Source: an uncultured Verrucomicrobiales bacterium
GTDB lineage: Bacteria > Verrucomicrobiota > Verrucomicrobiia > Verrucomicrobiales > Akkermansiaceae
Reading direction: 5' to 3'
Assembly (NCBI GenBank): GCA_913060685.1
Contig: CAJXVQ010000003.1
Span: 1-45,457 of the forward strand
DNA length: 45,457 bases
Numbering within the stretch: the first letter of the stretch is position 1; each line of letters opens with the position of its first letter. Shown piece after piece: positions 35,298-44,469 of this stretch. The notes beneath the pieces were generated by a model. It searched no databases. It was not told the DNA's origin and saw only the letters and a program-made list of their open reading frames with translations. Both the position numbers and the translations under genes were made by a program.

Positions 35298-36458
35298 CTA
35301 GATCCGGAAAAACACCTCTTTCTTATAAAGATACCGGCACAGCATCAGCAGCAAAAACATCCCCCCAAGCGCGATCAAAAGTTCCCCAAGCCCCGGCACC
35401 AAATGATTCACCCAATCTGCCATCGGTCCACCCAGCACCCGACCCGCGATCACATTGAAATCCACCACACTCGTCAGCAAATAAATCGCGATCGGATTCA
35501 TCCCAATCCAGACAAAGGGCATCGCCAACTTCTTCAAACCAGCCAGATCCACCAAAAGATAAAACACCCCCAACAGGAGCAAACTCCAGCCTCCCGCCAA
35601 AACGACGAAGCTCGACGTCCAGAGATTCTTGATCACCGGAGACGACTGACCCCAGAAATCCCCCGCAAAAACCAAGACCGCTCCCGCCGCCAAAAGAATC
35701 GCTCCCTTGTTCACCCCCGATGTCCTCTCACCCTTCAAAAGCAAACCCGCAAACACCCCAAGCAAACACGTCGCAATCGCAGGAAGAGTCGAAAGAATCC
35801 CCTCCGGGTCATGCGTCACTTTCCACTTAAAAAACGGCAGATACTTCGAATCAAACCAATTGGTAATATTCCGCCCTTCCTCGAAACTCACCACCGCCTG
35901 CCCGGGCACCGCCACGAAGGTCAGCAACGCCCAATACCCCGCCAGCAGCGCCACGAAAACCACCAGCAACCCGCGCATCGGCACGTAAATAAACAGCAAC
36001 CCCGTCACCAGGTAACAAATTCCGATCCGCTGCAATACTCCCAGCAGCCTCACCCCCTCGTTCGCCCCCGCATCATACCACCCCTTCGAAATCCCTCCGT
36101 AATAAACGATCCCGATCACCCAAAGCAGGAGTCCCCTCCGGATCACCCGCCGGGTCGCATCCCTCCGATCACCCGGAGCAATCAACTTGCTCAGCGAAAA
36201 CACCAGCGATGTTCCCACAATAAAAACAAAGGACGGAAAAATGAGATCATAAAACCGAAACCCCTCCCACTCCACGTGCGTCAACTGCGTCGCCACCGTA
36301 TTCACCACCTCGGAATTCACCCCCGTCATGCCCGCCAGCGCCTTCGCAATCGCCTCTCCCCCTACAATCCAAAACATCACAAACCCCCGAAACGCGTCGA
36401 GCGAAGTCAGTCTTCCCACAGGCACCGGACTCGAATAAGGCGAACTTTCTTCTGACAT
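35298..36458 (-). CDS. HGSNAT-like (DUF5009) membrane acyltransferase
   Basis: This 386-residue inner-membrane protein with about ten helices resembles the bacterial relatives of heparan-alpha-glucosaminide N-acetyltransferase. The signature at the start is RLTSLDAFRGFVMFWIVGGEA (about 16-36). It is followed by THVEWEGFRFYDLIFPSFVFIVG, whose His is equivalent to the catalytic His of HGSNAT, then GVLQRIGICYLVTGLLF, LPAIATCLLGVFAGLLLKG and WIGMNPIAIYLLTSVVDF. It would transfer an acetyl group across the membrane to a glycan, fitting the sulfated-glycan theme. It is divergent from alaS; the 153-bp gap is C-rich with nothing recognisable. Confidence 0.87.
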   Translation of the reverse strand: MSEESSPYSSPVPVGRLTSLDAFRGFVMFWIVGGEAIAKALAGMTGVNSEVVNTVATQLTHVEWEGFRFYDLIFPSFVFIVGTSLVFSLSKLIAPGDRRDATRRVIRRGLLLWVIGIVYYGGISKGWYDAGANEGVRLLGVLQRIGICYLVTGLLFIYVPMRGLLVVFVALLAGYWALLTFVAVPGQAVVSFEEGRNITNWFDSKYLPFFKWKVTHDPEGILSTLPAIATCLLGVFAGLLLKGERTSGVNKGAILLAAGAVLVFAGDFWGQSSPVIKNLWTSSFVVLAGGWSLLLLGVFYLLVDLAGLKKLAMPFVWIGMNPIAIYLLTSVVDFNVIAGRVLGGPMADWVNHLVPGLGELLIALGGMFLLLMLCRYLYKKEVFFRI

Positions 36459-36611
36459 TTGAAAACCCTAGTCACCCGCCCCGAAAATCCTACTCCCAAA
36501 ATTCAAAAACTCGAAAACCCACTCATCCCACCAGCTTCACCTTCAAATCCCCCAACCTGATAAACTTCAAACTTCCCCCTTCCCCTCAAATATGATCCTA
36601 AAGCCCCCGTC

Positions 36612-39428
36612 ATGACCTCCGCAGAGATCCGCACCAGCTTCCTCAACTTCTTTAAAGAAAAGCAGCACACCATCGTGCCCTCTGCTTCCATCCTCCCCCA
36701 GTCCCCCGGCCTCCTCTTCACCAATGCCGGGATGAACCAATTCGTGCCCTATTTCCTTGGCACCGAAAAGACTCCCTACGATCCCCCGCGCGCCACCGAT
36801 ACCCAGAAGTGCATTCGCGCCGGCGGCAAACACAACGACCTCGAGGATGTCGGTTACGACACCTACCACCACACTCTTTTTGAGATGCTTGGGAACTGGT
36901 CCTTTGGCGACTACTTCAAACCAGAAGCCATCGCCTGGGCCTGGGAACTCATCGTCGAGCGCTGGGGCCTCCCCGCCAACCGCCTCTACGCCACCGTCTA
37001 CGCTCCCGAAGAAGGCGACCCTTCCCAATTCGACCAGGAAGCCTACGACCTCTGGGCCGTCCTCTTCGAAAAAGCCGGACTCGATCCCAAGATCCACATC
37101 GTCAACGGCAACGCCAAAGACAACTTCTGGATGATGGGCGAAACCGGCCCCTGCGGTCCCTGCTCCGAACTCCACGTCGACATGACTCCCAAGGGCGACA
37201 CCGGTGGCAAGCTCGTCAACATGGACAGCGATCTCTGCATCGAGATCTGGAACCTCGTCTTCATTCAATACAATGCCGAAGCCGATGGCACCTTCCGCGA
37301 CCTCCCCGCCAAACACGTCGATACCGGCTTGGGCTTCGAACGCGTCTGCTCCCTCATCCAAAACACCAAGGGCTTCACCGACTTCTCGGAAAAGCCCACC
37401 AACTACGCCACCGACGTCTTCCAGCCCATCTTCCGCAAGCTCGAAGAACTCAGCGGCAAGAAGTATCACGACATCTACCCCGGAGACCCTGAAAGTAGCA
37501 CGGGCGTCCCGCCTGTTTCAGTCGACGAGGCCATCGCCTTCCGCGTCATCGCCGACCACATCCGCACCCTCAGCTTCTCCATCGCCGACGCCATCATTCC
37601 CGGCAACACCGGACGCAACTACGTCCTCCGCCGCATCCTGCGCCGCGCCGTCAAATACGGCCGCACCCTCGGCTTCAGCGGCGACAAGCCCTTCCTCCCC
37701 GAGCTCGTCGATACCCTCGTCGCAGAATTCGGCAAGGTCTTCCCCGAGATCGGCACCCGCGCCGAAGTCGTCAAAGAAACCCTCGCCACCGAAGAAGACT
37801 CTTTCAACAAAACCCTCGATCGTGGATTGCTACTATTTGAAGCCACTGCTTTAGCATCCAACACGGGTTCTGGTAGCGGAGCTAAACCCTTCCCACCCGA
37901 AGAAGCCTTCAAGCTTTACGACACTTTCGGCTTCCCCGTCGACCTCACTGCCCTCCTCTGCCGCGAGCGTGGCATCACCCTCGATGAAGCCGCCGTCGAG
38001 GCCCGCATGGAAAAAGCCCGTGAACTCTCTCGAGCTTCCCAGAAGACCACTGTTGTCCGCGCCACCGATATCTCCACCGACGCCGTCACCGAATTCGTCG
38101 GCTTTGACCAAGACTCCTGTGAAGCCACCATCCTCGAAATTCACGGCGACCTCGTCATCACCGACCAGACCGTCTTCTTTACCGAAATGGGCGGTCAGGA
38201 AGGCGACACCGGCACCCTCAATGGCCACCCGGTTCTCAGCACTCAAAAAATCGGCGGAGCCGTCGCCCATCAATTGAACGTTGAAAGTTCAACCTTGAAC
38301 GTTGGAAGTTCCGTGTCTCTCAAACTCGACAGAGCGAGACGCGCCCCCATCGAGGCCCACCACACCGCCACCCACCTTCTCCACTGGGCTCTCCACGAAA
38401 TCGTCTCGCCCGATGCCGCCCAGCAAGGATCCTCCGTCTCGCCCGACCGCCTCACCTTTGATTTCAACTCCAAGGCCCTCACTCCCGGGCAACTCACCGC
38501 CATCGAGGAAATGGTCAACGCCTCCATCCAAGCCGACGACACCGTCTCTTGGACCGAAGTTTCCCATACCAACGTCAAAGACCGCACCGACATCATGCAG
38601 TTCTTCGGCGACAAATACGGTGACCTCGTCCGCGTCGTCCAAATCGGCGGCGGCGACAAGACTCTGGACGGCTATTCCATGGAACTCTGCGGAGGCACCC
38701 ACGTACGAAAAACCTCCGACATCGGCCTTTTCAAAATCAAATCCGAAGGATCCACCGGCTCCGGTGTCCGACGCATCGAGGCCACTTGCGGCGATTCCGC
38801 CTGGAACTGGCTTCGCGAAATGAGCGAAAAAAATGCGGTCGAGGAAAAGTCCTTCCGCACCAAATTGGACCAGGCTAACCTCAAACTTGTGGAAGGCGGG
38901 GAAAGCCCGGTGAAGCACGTCGAATTCCCCCGCATCATGGGTGCCCTCCTCGTCGAAGGGGGTGACTTCCAGCAAATCAACTCCACGATTAAAAGCTACC
39001 GGGAATACCTCGCCACCCTTCGTGAAGCCGGAATCGACGCTGAGAAGAAAGTCAAAAAAGTCCAGGCAGCCGGTGCTGCCCGCATGGCCGACGCCCTCAT
39101 CGCCGATCAAAACATCACCGGAAACATCGTCATCGCCACCGAAGGGCCCGCCGCCCTTCTCCAGGAATTGATGAACGGCCTTAAGAAAATCCACTTCACC
39201 CGGGCAGCCTTCCTCATTGTCGATGATGGCGATAAACTCCACCTCGGTTCCCTCTGCGGCGAGGACGGAAACAACTCGGGCCACGGCGCCGGAAACCTTA
39301 TCAAAAGCCTCGGCCCCATCGCCGGAGGGAAAGGCGGAGGCAAACCCGACATGGCCCGCGGCGCCGCCCCCGATCGCGACAAACTCAGCGACCTCCTCGC
39401 CGCCGCCCGTAGCGAACTTGGACTTTAG
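36612..39428 (+). CDS. alaS: alanine-tRNA ligase
   Basis: This 938-residue enzyme charges tRNA-Ala. The aminoacylation domain is at about 1-260 (TNAGMNQFVPYFLG, RATDTQKCIRAGGKHNDLEDVG, TLFEMLGNWSFGDYFK, MMGETGPCGPCSELH). The tRNA-recognition region follows to about 460. The editing domain (about 570-740) has HHTATHLLH and CGGTHVRKTSDIG, both zinc/editing motifs intact. The C-terminal DHHA1-like domain reaches 938. It is longer than usual (about 870-880), and three odd insertions explain part of this: residues 294-304, 406-427 and 554-568. The gene is complete and looks functional. Confidence 0.97.
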   Translation: MTSAEIRTSFLNFFKEKQHTIVPSASILPQSPGLLFTNAGMNQFVPYFLGTEKTPYDPPRATDTQKCIRAGGKHNDLEDVGYDTYHHTLFEMLGNWSFGDYFKPEAIAWAWELIVERWGLPANRLYATVYAPEEGDPSQFDQEAYDLWAVLFEKAGLDPKIHIVNGNAKDNFWMMGETGPCGPCSELHVDMTPKGDTGGKLVNMDSDLCIEIWNLVFIQYNAEADGTFRDLPAKHVDTGLGFERVCSLIQNTKGFTDFSEKPTNYATDVFQPIFRKLEELSGKKYHDIYPGDPESSTGVPPVSVDEAIAFRVIADHIRTLSFSIADAIIPGNTGRNYVLRRILRRAVKYGRTLGFSGDKPFLPELVDTLVAEFGKVFPEIGTRAEVVKETLATEEDSFNKTLDRGLLLFEATALASNTGSGSGAKPFPPEEAFKLYDTFGFPVDLTALLCRERGITLDEAAVEARMEKARELSRASQKTTVVRATDISTDAVTEFVGFDQDSCEATILEIHGDLVITDQTVFFTEMGGQEGDTGTLNGHPVLSTQKIGGAVAHQLNVESSTLNVGSSVSLKLDRARRAPIEAHHTATHLLHWALHEIVSPDAAQQGSSVSPDRLTFDFNSKALTPGQLTAIEEMVNASIQADDTVSWTEVSHTNVKDRTDIMQFFGDKYGDLVRVVQIGGGDKTLDGYSMELCGGTHVRKTSDIGLFKIKSEGSTGSGVRRIEATCGDSAWNWLREMSEKNAVEEKSFRTKLDQANLKLVEGGESPVKHVEFPRIMGALLVEGGDFQQINSTIKSYREYLATLREAGIDAEKKVKKVQAAGAARMADALIADQNITGNIVIATEGPAALLQELMNGLKKIHFTRAAFLIVDDGDKLHLGSLCGEDGNNSGHGAGNLIKSLGPIAGGKGGGKPDMARGAAPDRDKLSDLLAAARSELGL
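37491..37523. repeat. in-frame repeat-like insertion in alaS (STGVPPV type)
   Basis: The DNA reads GAAAGTAGCACGGGCGTCCC and then GCCTGTTTCAGTC, encoding ESSTGVPPVSV (residues 294-304). The core GTAGCACGGGCGTCCCGCC is, from memory, a dispersed repeat in Verrucomicrobiota and Planctomycetota genomes, translated as STGV(P/S)PV. It sits in a loop before the conserved FRVIADHIRT region. Confidence 0.55.
38274..38311. repeat. in-frame 17-bp direct repeat in alaS (LNVESS/LNVGSS type)
   Basis: TTGAACGTTGAAAGTTC (38274-38290) is followed, with a 21-bp period, by TTGAACGTTGGAAGTTC (38295-38311), 16 of 17 identical. It encodes LNVESST-LNVGSSV, the recognisable LNVERST-type repeat peptide. It lies in the linker before the editing domain. 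Confidence 0.65.
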
Positions 39429-39527
39429 TCTGAGCTCCCGGAGACAATGCGCTCTCAGGAAAGACGTCGGGAATCCCTCTCACCTCAACGAACGCATCGT
39501 CCGCAAAACAGACGAACTTCCGGACTT

Positions 39528-40448
39528 TCAAGACCCCGTAGTCTGCCCGGTCATTGCCTGGGATTTCAAAAGGCGCTGCCCCAGTGCCACGCACCCCAGC
39601 AATCCTGCATCATCCCCAAGCTGAGGCGGAACGACAAACGGCTCAAGATCACCCAGATCAAAATAGCCGCGACCTAACTCAGCCAGCTTCTTTTGAACCA
39701 GCGCAAAAAGCTGTGTCTGATGCATCACGCCACCTCCCAGGATCACCCTCCGGGGAGGAGCCACCGCGAGCACATTCAGACACGCTTGCGCCAAATAATA
39801 GGCCTCAATCTCCCACGCCGGATGATCCTTTGGTATATCTTCCGCCGCCAAGTTCCAACGCTTTTCAAGCGCAGGTCCACTTGCGAGCCCCTCAAGGCAA
39901 TCCCGATGGTAAGAACAAACACCCTCAAAAGAATCATCCGGATGCCGTGTCACCCTCATATGCCCCATTTCAGGGTGCCCCGCACCGTGCACCAGATCAC
40001 CATTCACCATCAGTCCGCCTCCAATCCCCGTTCCGATCGTAAAATAAACGGCATCACGCAATCCTCGCGCCGCCCCCCACTGCACTTCCCCCAGCAAGGC
40101 CGCGTTCACATCGGTCTCGAAGACCGCCGGAACGCCTCCCATCGCCTTCCGGAGAGGACCTAGCAAATCAGTTAGCGACCACCCCGGCTTGGGCGTTGAG
40201 GTAATCATGCCGTAGTTTGCCGACTTCGGATCAAGATCCGCAGGCCCAAAGGTTCCCACTGCCAGCACTGCCGGCGCACCATAGTCTACCGCCGCCTTTG
40301 AGAAAAAACCCACCAGCTTGGCGATCGTCTCATCCGGACTGGTCGTCTCGATTCGTTCACGAATCAAAATGTCCGATGGTCCCGATGCCAGGGCCGCCAC
40401 CATCTTCGTTCCACCCGCTTCCAAGGCTGCCACCAATTGATCGCTCAT
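39528..40448 (-). CDS. ROK-family sugar kinase (fructokinase-like)
   Basis: This 306-residue kinase phosphorylates a hexose with ATP in the cytoplasm. It has the ATP-binding EAGGTK (10-15), catalytic Asp113 in FETDVNAAL, the glycine motif FTIGTGIGGG (137-145) and the ROK zinc-site region E160-M-G-H163 with Cys178, His181 and Cys184. The CSYHRDCLEGLASGPAL string is characteristic of ROK fructokinases rather than the glucokinase CxCGxxGCxE type. The sugar could be fructose or another hexose. It is divergent from the S23-type gene and is 99 bp from the convergent alaS end. Confidence 0.9.
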   Translation of the reverse strand: MSDQLVAALEAGGTKMVAALASGPSDILIRERIETTSPDETIAKLVGFFSKAAVDYGAPAVLAVGTFGPADLDPKSANYGMITSTPKPGWSLTDLLGPLRKAMGGVPAVFETDVNAALLGEVQWGAARGLRDAVYFTIGTGIGGGLMVNGDLVHGAGHPEMGHMRVTRHPDDSFEGVCSYHRDCLEGLASGPALEKRWNLAAEDIPKDHPAWEIEAYYLAQACLNVLAVAPPRRVILGGGVMHQTQLFALVQKKLAELGRGYFDLGDLEPFVVPPQLGDDAGLLGCVALGQRLLKSQAMTGQTTGS

Positions 40449-40535
40449 CTAGGTGAAGGATTACCAGTTCTGCAACCTGCCGTAAATGTCAGAAGGCACT
40501 TGTCAACAGCTCGGATTCCCGTTAGTTCCCCCTCC

Positions 40536-40922
40536 GTGGCTGACTTTCGATTTGAAAACCTAGAGGTCTGGAAAATGGCAACCGAGATTGGGCATCGTAT
40601 TGCCGACCTTTCGGATGGCATCGAATCCCAGGGAAAAACCGCCTTTGCCAACCGTTTCCGTGAGACCAGCTATCTCGTCTCCGGAATTCTTGCCGAAGGC
40701 AGCAGCTGCCCCACCAAGCCCGAATTCGCTGAATTCGTAGGCCGCGCCCGCGGTGCCACTCTCGAAATTGCCAACCTTGTCATCTTCTTCTCCGAGCGGG
40801 AATTGATCTCCGAGGAAGACGAGACAAACCTCGTCAACATGCTCAAGCGCGAGTCCAAGATGCTCGACAACTTCCGTCAGAGCCTCGAACGCGCAGGCCA
40901 GCCGGACCCGGCCATCGCTTAG
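40536..40922 (+). CDS. four-helix-bundle protein (S23 / 23S rRNA intervening-sequence family)
   Basis: This 128-residue protein begins with a GTG codon, giving (M)ADFRFENLEVWKMATEIGH, the classic start of S23-family four-helix-bundle proteins. The four helices follow: VWKMATEIGHRIADLSDGI, FANRFRETSYLVSGILAEG, EFVGRARGATLEIANLVIFF and DETNLVNMLKRESKMLDNFRQSL. Members were first found in 23S rRNA intervening sequences and related bundles serve as accessory proteins of diversity-generating retroelements (Avd), but no DGR parts are present here. The frame is open to 40437 but lacks homology before GTG 40536. It overlaps the convergent ABC permease end by 4 bp. Confidence 0.88.
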   Translation: MADFRFENLEVWKMATEIGHRIADLSDGIESQGKTAFANRFRETSYLVSGILAEGSSCPTKPEFAEFVGRARGATLEIANLVIFFSERELISEEDETNLVNMLKRESKMLDNFRQSLERAGQPDPAIA

Positions 40923-42589
40923 AGCTCCTTCGAGCGTTCCGAGATCGCCTTGCGGGCCTCCCGAAGTTTGGTCAAAAGCCAAATCACGGTCAGGACTGCT
41001 ACGCCCTGCCAGAACCAGTAGGCATTGGGAAGCGCCCGTGCCACATCTCGCGGCATTCCCTCTTGCCAGAGAAAAACACCGGATCCGTAAACCGGCCAGG
41101 TCAGCGGACAGATCCCGCCCAACCAAACGGCAGGCGTAATGAGTTCACGACTGCTCACAGCAAAGATCACGCCCAACATCAGCGGGAGCACTCCCACAAA
41201 AATAGCAATCAGGCCGGTAACCTTGCGACCCACCGATTCCAATAAAGCGGAGAGTCCAAGCCCCCCGCTGGCCAGAACCAAAAACATTGCCACCGGAGTC
41301 ACCACGAGCAGAGAAAGCTCGGGATACCAATGCGATTCCATCAGAGCATTCGCGAAGATAAACCAACCCACCGCGCCCATGACAGCCATCGTCAGGGTCC
41401 ACGGGACCGAAGTCGCTGCATCGGAAAGAACAGGCAACTTTGAATTTCCAAATTTGCGAGCGCGACGCCACCCCCTGACCTGACCCTGATCTTCAGCGGA
41501 GATGACAAAAGTCAGCCACCAAAGACATGCCAGGGTCACCACTCCGTAAAGGCCCACCATCACGCTAGCCTCCCAAGACTCTGGAGCCCACGATTCCTTC
41601 TGAGGAAGGAAGCGCCCAAATTTTTGCCTTAATCCACGCGAGGGAAACAAATCTCCCGAAACAATCAGCGGCAAGGCATTCCCCAAAAGCATCACCTGCA
41701 GCCAGCCAAAAAGCCCTGTCGCTCCGACCTTCCCGAGGAGATGACAGTCGGCCTTTCGCCACCGACGCCAAAGCATCGTAATCATCGCAAAACTGAGGAC
41801 CCCTTGTGAAATCAGGGTGAAAATATATTGCGGGAGATTCAACCCGAAGAAACGCGCCGGCGGAATGATCTCTTGATAAAGCGAGGCCGCCTCACCGAAA
41901 GGCCGCGCAATCAGGTAGGGATAGACCTCATTGAAAACCGGGGTGATCGTGACGTACTTGAGATAAACGAGCCCAAACTTCGACGCTTGCGGGATGATGG
42001 TATAAAGCAGCAGCACCATTCCGGTTGACGTCAGAAAAGCCCACCGACGATTCTTCATCACCGATCCCGCCAGCAGTCCGGTCAGATGATAAAGGATCGC
42101 CGCCATGACAAAGACCGTGTAAAGCTGCAAGATTCCAGTCACAGGAACCCCGCCCTTCCAGACCGAATAGATCGTAAAAGGGAGAGTCGCGAAAAACAGC
42201 AACCACTCGCGAATGGGCAGGCCGATCAGAAAGCCCAAAACCTTCGCCAGCGGAGTCATGGGAGCCAGCCGTTGATAGTCGATCACACCCTCATCAGCTT
42301 CTGTCGTAATCCCCGCCGCCGCCTGCCCCGTCCCGAGTCCAAAGAGAATAATTCCCTGAATCACCAGTAAAGGGATCAAGGGCATCCGGGCAACATCCGA
42401 GACCGAAAGGCCTGGACGGGAACTGGCTTCGCGCACCACGAAGAAAAAGAACCCGGACACCAGGATCGTGAGCAAAAGCATCACCCCGAAACCCGCCGGG
42501 CGCAGCCTGCTTCGGCAGTAACGCCGCACAATCGGATTCGCCCAAATCATCCAGGCCGGGATCGGCCCTTTTCGTTTCACCTCATTCAT
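40919..42589 (-). CDS. ABC transporter permease
   Basis: This 556-residue inner-membrane protein has about twelve hydrophobic segments, e.g. about 33-51 (GVMLLLTILVSGFFFFVV), 70-90 (IPLLVIQGIILFGLGTG), and further groups near 160-210, 260-300, 340-370, 400-420, 430-470 and 480-500. It lacks ATPase motifs and pairs with the ATP-binding gene, whose end its start overlaps by 4 bp. The layout (large permease with cytoplasmic loop) resembles ABC-2-type exporters. The substrate is unknown. It ends convergent with the S23-type gene. Confidence 0.85.
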   Translation of the reverse strand: MNEVKRKGPIPAWMIWANPIVRRYCRSRLRPAGFGVMLLLTILVSGFFFFVVREASSRPGLSVSDVARMPLIPLLVIQGIILFGLGTGQAAAGITTEADEGVIDYQRLAPMTPLAKVLGFLIGLPIREWLLFFATLPFTIYSVWKGGVPVTGILQLYTVFVMAAILYHLTGLLAGSVMKNRRWAFLTSTGMVLLLYTIIPQASKFGLVYLKYVTITPVFNEVYPYLIARPFGEAASLYQEIIPPARFFGLNLPQYIFTLISQGVLSFAMITMLWRRWRKADCHLLGKVGATGLFGWLQVMLLGNALPLIVSGDLFPSRGLRQKFGRFLPQKESWAPESWEASVMVGLYGVVTLACLWWLTFVISAEDQGQVRGWRRARKFGNSKLPVLSDAATSVPWTLTMAVMGAVGWFIFANALMESHWYPELSLLVVTPVAMFLVLASGGLGLSALLESVGRKVTGLIAIFVGVLPLMLGVIFAVSSRELITPAVWLGGICPLTWPVYGSGVFLWQEGMPRDVARALPNAYWFWQGVAVLTVIWLLTKLREARKAISERSKEL

Positions 42590-43533
42590 ACTTCTCGATT
42601 TCCCTCGGCCACTCTCACCAAAATATCCTCGAACGACGAACTCTCTTCCTCGAACGAGCGCACCTTCAATCCCGCATTGACCAAACCAAGCAGCAATCCC
42701 TCCTGATCCACATCCTCCCCCGTAAACTGAAATCCCACTCTTAATCCATCCACTTTCAAATCCGTAACTCCGGGCCTCTCCCGCAGCCAGGACACCAGGG
42801 CTTCCGGATCGCCAAAAGTCACCACACTTAATTGTCGCTCGGCCCGACCCAATTCCCGGCGCACTTCATCCGCCGTCCCGCTCGCCAACAAGCGTCCCTG
42901 GTTCATAACACAAAGTGACGAACACATTTCCGCCAACTCACTCAAAATATGCGAGCTCACCAAGACCGTGGCCCCCTCCTTCGCCAAAGCTTGCAAGGCA
43001 ATCCGCATCTCCCTCCGCGAAAGCGGATCCAGTCCGCTTGCCGGTTCATCCAAAACAAGGACCTTGGGCCGGTGGAGCAAGGTCTTCGCCAAGACCAGTC
43101 GCTGCGTCTGTCCACGCGAAAGCTCCTTGCACCACGCCTCGCGCTTCTCAAAAAGGTTCACGATTCTCAAGCATTCATCGACCCGTTCCCGGCGTACCCT
43201 GCGCCCTCCCAGCCGATGGGTATCGGCATAAAAATCAAGAAATTCCCAGAGCTTCAAATCCGCCGGCACCGGTGCCAGATCCGGCATGTAAGCCATGATC
43301 CGACGAGCCTCCTCAGCCGACTCAAAAATATCAAATCCCGCCACGCTCACCTCACCGTAGGTCGGCTCCATCAAGGTCGTCAAAACCTTAAAAGTGCTCG
43401 TCTTTCCCGCACCATTTGGGCCCACCAGTCCAAAGACCTCTCCATAGGGAATGCTCAGGCTGATGTCCTGCACCGCCACAAAGTTCCCGTAGTCCACCCG
43501 GAGATCCTTAATCTCAATCGCCGCTTCGCTCAT
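42586..43533 (-). CDS. ABC transporter ATP-binding protein
   Basis: This 315-residue ATPase has Walker A GPNGAGKTS (38-46), signature LSRGQ (138-142), Walker B VLVLDEP (158-164) followed by ASGLDP, and a switch histidine in LVSSHILSELAEM. Residues about 220-315 are a C-terminal extension (VVTFGDPEALVSWLRERPGV) typical of ABC-2/exporter ATPases. The gene sits directly between the coiled-coil gene (no gap) and the permease (4-bp overlap), so all three form one operon. Confidence 0.95.
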   Translation of the reverse strand: MSEAAIEIKDLRVDYGNFVAVQDISLSIPYGEVFGLVGPNGAGKTSTFKVLTTLMEPTYGEVSVAGFDIFESAEEARRIMAYMPDLAPVPADLKLWEFLDFYADTHRLGGRRVRRERVDECLRIVNLFEKREAWCKELSRGQTQRLVLAKTLLHRPKVLVLDEPASGLDPLSRREMRIALQALAKEGATVLVSSHILSELAEMCSSLCVMNQGRLLASGTADEVRRELGRAERQLSVVTFGDPEALVSWLRERPGVTDLKVDGLRVGFQFTGEDVDQEGLLLGLVNAGLKVRSFEEESSSFEDILVRVAEGNREV

Positions 43534-44469
43534 CTAAAAAATATCCCCTTCCAACAAGTCAAAGTCTTTGGGCGGAGCCAGTTGATATTTCCTCCACTGT
43601 TCTTCAATCTCCCGCGCCTGCTCTTCACGGTATTCATCAAACACCGCACGTTGCTCAGGCCGGAGAACCGCTTCAATCGCCCTGTCACGCGCCGCCCGAT
43701 CCAGCGGGCTTGCATCGCCCGTGTATTCCTCCGGATTCACCCCGGGTCGATAATCATCCGAACCCCGGACCATCACGCGAAACAATTCCTCCTGCTGCCC
43801 GTCATCAAGCCCCACCACTTCATCAAGCCGACCCAGCTTTCGGTCGGCCTCTTCTTGCACCGCATCGACCCGCTTGTCCAAGCGCTCATTTTGAAAAACC
43901 TCCAGCTCTTCGCCCTCCAAAAAGCTCTCCATCAAATCCGAGGCTCCCTCAAAATCACGCCAGTCATTATTCGTGGCCTGCACAAAGTCTACGAAGCCGC
44001 TTTCGTCACTCTCGATCACCTCCGTGATCTTCTCGGCATTCGTTTCACTCTGCCCACGAAAGTAGGACTTGAGCTCCTCCTTCTCGGCATCGCTCAAATC
44101 ATAATTACGCGTCCATTCAGAAACCCGTGAATCAGCCCAATTGGCTTCATTCACCTTTCGAACCCGCTCCATCACCGGAGAAATCTGCCTCATCCAGGGC
44201 TTCGCTGTTCCCAAAACATCATCAAAGCTCACCTCCTTGCCGTCTTTGAGATCCCGCGCCAACCTCCGTAATCCGCCACGCTCCGAACGCTCGGCATATT
44301 TCCGCAAGGCGCCCAACTGCCGCTCCGAACGCGCCGCCCGCTGCTCCGCAAGCTCCAGCCGATCCTCCAATGAATCGGGCTTGGGCCGCTGGCTCTTCAT
44401 AAAGAGAATCCCGCCGGAAAGGCCGACAATGATCCCAATAATTAACCCGAGAACTTGTTTCACTTTCAC
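43534..44469 (-). CDS. membrane-anchored coiled-coil protein, first gene of the ABC operon
   Basis: This 311-residue protein has one N-terminal membrane helix (about 6-24, VLGLIIGIIVGLSGGILFM), then a long charged helical body. The first part (about 35-75) is a coiled coil. Later helices include LDDGQQEELFRVMVRGSD (about 220-237) and VLRPEQRAVFDEYREEQAREIEEQ (about 272-295), which resemble the LTxxQ motifs of Spy/CpxP-type periplasmic proteins. It directly abuts the ATPase gene, so it probably serves the transporter, perhaps as a periplasmic adaptor or sensor (inference). Confidence 0.75.
   Translation of the reverse strand: MKVKQVLGLIIGIIVGLSGGILFMKSQRPKPDSLEDRLELAEQRAARSERQLGALRKYAERSERGGLRRLARDLKDGKEVSFDDVLGTAKPWMRQISPVMERVRKVNEANWADSRVSEWTRNYDLSDAEKEELKSYFRGQSETNAEKITEVIESDESGFVDFVQATNNDWRDFEGASDLMESFLEGEELEVFQNERLDKRVDAVQEEADRKLGRLDEVVGLDDGQQEELFRVMVRGSDDYRPGVNPEEYTGDASPLDRAARDRAIEAVLRPEQRAVFDEYREEQAREIEEQWRKYQLAPPKDFDLLEGDIF

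Noticed and set aside
34743-36455. 570-codon plus-strand frame opposite the HGSNAT-like gene
   Set aside because: Low-complexity Pro/His/Arg/Gln product; the minus strand encodes a well-formed membrane protein.
40536-40922. Diversity-generating retroelement (S23/Avd-like bundle plus RT)
   Set aside because: The RT is 23 kb away, of retron type, and no template/variable repeat pair was seen near the bundle gene.
42949-44130. 393-codon plus-strand frame opposite the ABC operon
   Set aside because: No recognisable domain; overlaps an ATPase with intact Walker motifs on the other strand.
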